From the NCBI GenBank assembly GCA_977006965.1, contig OZ345353.1:2914001-2978000 (forward strand): a stretch of DNA of 64,000 nucleotides. Direction: 5' to 3'. The stretch comes from Phymatolithon calcareum. Lineage: Eukaryota; Rhodophyta; Florideophyceae; Hapalidiales. Shown here piece by piece: positions 62,648-64,000 of this stretch. The notes below the pieces were generated by a model. It did not search any database and was not told the DNA's origin. It saw only the letters and a list, made by a program, of their open reading frames with translations. How positions within the stretch are numbered: position 1 is the first letter of the stretch; the number at the start of each line of letters is the position of its first letter. The position numbers and the translations under genes are program-made.

Positions 62648-63631
62648 TTAATTGTAGAAAAAGCGACCAGCGAGAGAATGGGTCTCAATCATATTCATCA
62701 AACATTCAAGACCTTCTGCGGCGTTAAGACCACATAAATGGGCCTGAGCGTAATACACCGCTTGATGTCTAGCAAGACTGTGAAGGTCTGATTTTCTTCC
62801 AGTGTACCTAGATCCACGGGCGGAGTAATATTTGGCCATATCTCCAGGTCTGCCTCTGAATGGACGCCTTATCGGTAATAGAGTTACCCTTGAGTTGGTT
62901 TGAGATCTCGCATAGGAAATATTTCCGTTCGATCGTTGACCATAAAGTGGTTGCGAAGTTGGAGCACCCACTTGAGTGTTTGAAGCCGAAAACGGGGCGA
63001 TATTGAAGCTTTGACCGTCCGGGGGAAGATTCAGAGATACATCTCTGGGCACACGGTCAGGAAGTTGAGAGTACGCTGGTTGCACGTTTCGCGCGGTGTT
63101 ACTTCCTTGACCGTGGGCATGATGTTGATTACGAGCGACCCTCTGGAAGCGAAATGGCTCGAAACCATTTGAATTACTTAAAGAAGGTCCTTGTGGCTGC
63201 CCGTTAAACTGACGTGCATCGTTTGGGGGTCGATCGTTTGATGGTTCCAAAGGTTGTGGAACATCATGCGCTTGTGGCGGAGATGGAGGTGCACTGATCG
63301 TTGCTGATCTAAGCTGCTCATCTTGAAGATGCTGTTGGCACAGAGCTGGAAAAAGGAATTTACATAGTAGAGATTGTAGTCCTTCTTCCATGTCACTGTC
63401 CGATGGATCAGGGATGTGTACCCCTTTTTCCAAGAGCAACTTGTACAAGCCAAATACGTATGTTTGCGAACACTCTAAAAGAGGGTTGAAACGTATTGTC
63501 CCACGAGTGTCCCTGAGAATCTCTTCTGTAGAGGAATCATACAGGTATCTTATCATAGCGTCACGAATATCAATATCGGCGGGGTGTGTGGGATTATCAT
63601 CTTGTATCCACTGGGGAACAGGAGTTGTCAT
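62648..63631 (-). CDS. Copia gag N-terminal part, 327 aa
   Basis: ORF starting MTTPVPQWIQDD. The first 120 residues are acidic and globular, the next 130 Pro/Gln/Ser/Asn-rich (low complexity), and the C-terminal part basic (RRPFRGRPGDMAKYYSARG). No zinc knuckle occurs here; it is in the next ORF, so this is only the first part of Gag. The ORF ends with TAA at 62648-62650, after which the same frame is open for 24 codons up to the next ATG. Either the stop is read through or it is a nonsense mutation in one gag-pol frame. Confidence 0.7.
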   Translation of the reverse strand: MTTPVPQWIQDDNPTHPADIDIRDAMIRYLYDSSTEEILRDTRGTIRFNPLLECSQTYVFGLYKLLLEKGVHIPDPSDSDMEEGLQSLLCKFLFPALCQQHLQDEQLRSATISAPPSPPQAHDVPQPLEPSNDRPPNDARQFNGQPQGPSLSNSNGFEPFRFQRVARNQHHAHGQGSNTARNVQPAYSQLPDRVPRDVSLNLPPDGQSFNIAPFSASNTQVGAPTSQPLYGQRSNGNISYARSQTNSRVTLLPIRRPFRGRPGDMAKYYSARGSRYTGRKSDLHSLARHQAVYYAQAHLCGLNAAEGLECLMNMIETHSLAGRFFYN

Positions 63632-64000
63632 GATGATATTTTCAGTGTTGACAGAAATGTTGTTTGTTGTATTGTATCATAAAATTAATCCAACTTTAGA
63701 ATCTTTTTTTTTTAGCGGGAATGTTTTTTTTAAAAAGAAGATTTAAAAGTTATCAGCTAGATAGAGCTGATGCTGAATTACAGCTGGAAATTTTATTTCA
63801 ACAAAAATCTTATTCTTGATATGTTTCGACACGAAATTGTCACGTGAATTGAAGATGATGACTTAATAATGGTGGATAGGTGATTGATGCTAATGACCGG
63901 TGGATGGTTGATTGATGAGAAAGGTTGATGATAATAACCGGTGGATGAAAGTTGAAATGGTGGAAGCGTGACTGGCGGTAAACGTGCGAGCGGCGGTTTC
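63632..64000. other. Leader region of the copia element
   Basis: Upstream of gag: AT-rich, with no ORF. From about 63.87 kb a run of GGTGGAT-G-TTGATG-style words repeats (GACCGGTGGATG, AACCGGTGGATG). It should hold the primer binding site and perhaps part of the 5' LTR, but I could not identify a tRNA-complementary site with certainty. Confidence 0.4.

Larger units (their letters stand above)
58416..64000 (-). mobile_element. Ty1/copia LTR retrotransposon, near complete coding part
   Basis: Minus-strand order is gag, zinc knuckle, protease, integrase, reverse transcriptase, RNase H. Integrase before RT defines Ty1/copia. The coding region falls into three ORFs (63631-62648, 62575-60104, 60113-58416). 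The first two share a frame and are separated by a single in-frame TAA. The second and third overlap by 10 nt in different frames. The 5' LTR would be at or beyond the window end; no clear 3' LTR was found below 58.4 kb. The long ORFs suggest a fairly young copy. Confidence 0.9.

Noticed and set aside
1-64000. tRNA or rRNA genes, CRISPR arrays, bacterial operons
   Set aside because: No cloverleaf with a GGTTCRANYCC arm, no rRNA core sequence, no regular short repeats with spacers and no Shine-Dalgarno-linked gene strings were seen.

Overview
The window is nuclear DNA of a eukaryote. Genes are sparse. Short introns with GT..AG borders are visible (61 nt and 72 nt). At least eight kinds of eukaryotic transposable element are present: Ty3/gypsy, Ty1/copia, non-LTR (LINE), PIF/Harbinger-like, Tc1/mariner, pogo/Tigger-like, piggyBac-like and a TTAA-targeted MITE. 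A piece of a eukaryotic vacuolar ATPase B subunit is also present. My best guess is an alga with a repeat-rich genome, perhaps a multicellular red alga. That is inference from the element mix and the intron-poor genes; nothing in the sequence proves it.

Layout. 1-3.3 kb: decayed Ty3/gypsy element on the minus strand. 4.5-7.5 kb: complete two-gene PIF/Harbinger-like element with terminal inverted repeats. 7.5-9.6 kb: non-coding, with hairpins. 9.6-18.1 kb: three long intact intronless ORFs (1363, 392 and 652 aa). The largest has a Tnp2/CACTA-like core motif. A 46-bp perfect palindrome lies between its start and the divergent 392-aa gene, and a five-copy tandem repeat lies between the convergent pair. 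18.7-19.8 kb: possible small spliced gene. 20.4-21.5 kb: LINE relic. 21.6-39.8 kb: two inverted 3-kb copies of a segment carrying a four-helix membrane protein gene, intact on the left and broken on the right. They enclose 12 kb of decayed DNA and a triple-nested transposon stack (Tc1/mariner foldback, then TTAA MITE, then piggyBac-like). 41.5-41.8 kb: V-ATPase B fragment. 42.6-50.4 kb: one intact intronless gene for a full-length TcA-type (Photorhabdus TcdA-like) toxin-complex subunit, with a TATA box and strong hairpins upstream. 51.3-52.6 kb: pogo-like deletion derivative. 53-57.9 kb: palindromes, two more piggyBac-like relics and a second copy of the TTAA MITE that preserves the empty target site. 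58.4 kb to the end: near-complete Ty1/copia element on the minus strand.

The main points are: (1) an apparently functional TcA gene in a eukaryotic, transposon-dominated setting without TcB or TcC in view; (2) a three-gene island that may be an undescribed Tnp2-like element; (3) a transposon stack whose insertion order and target-site duplications (TTAA for the MITE, CTAG for the piggyBac-like element) can be read from paralogous empty sites inside this window. Coordinates of introns and element ends were read by eye.
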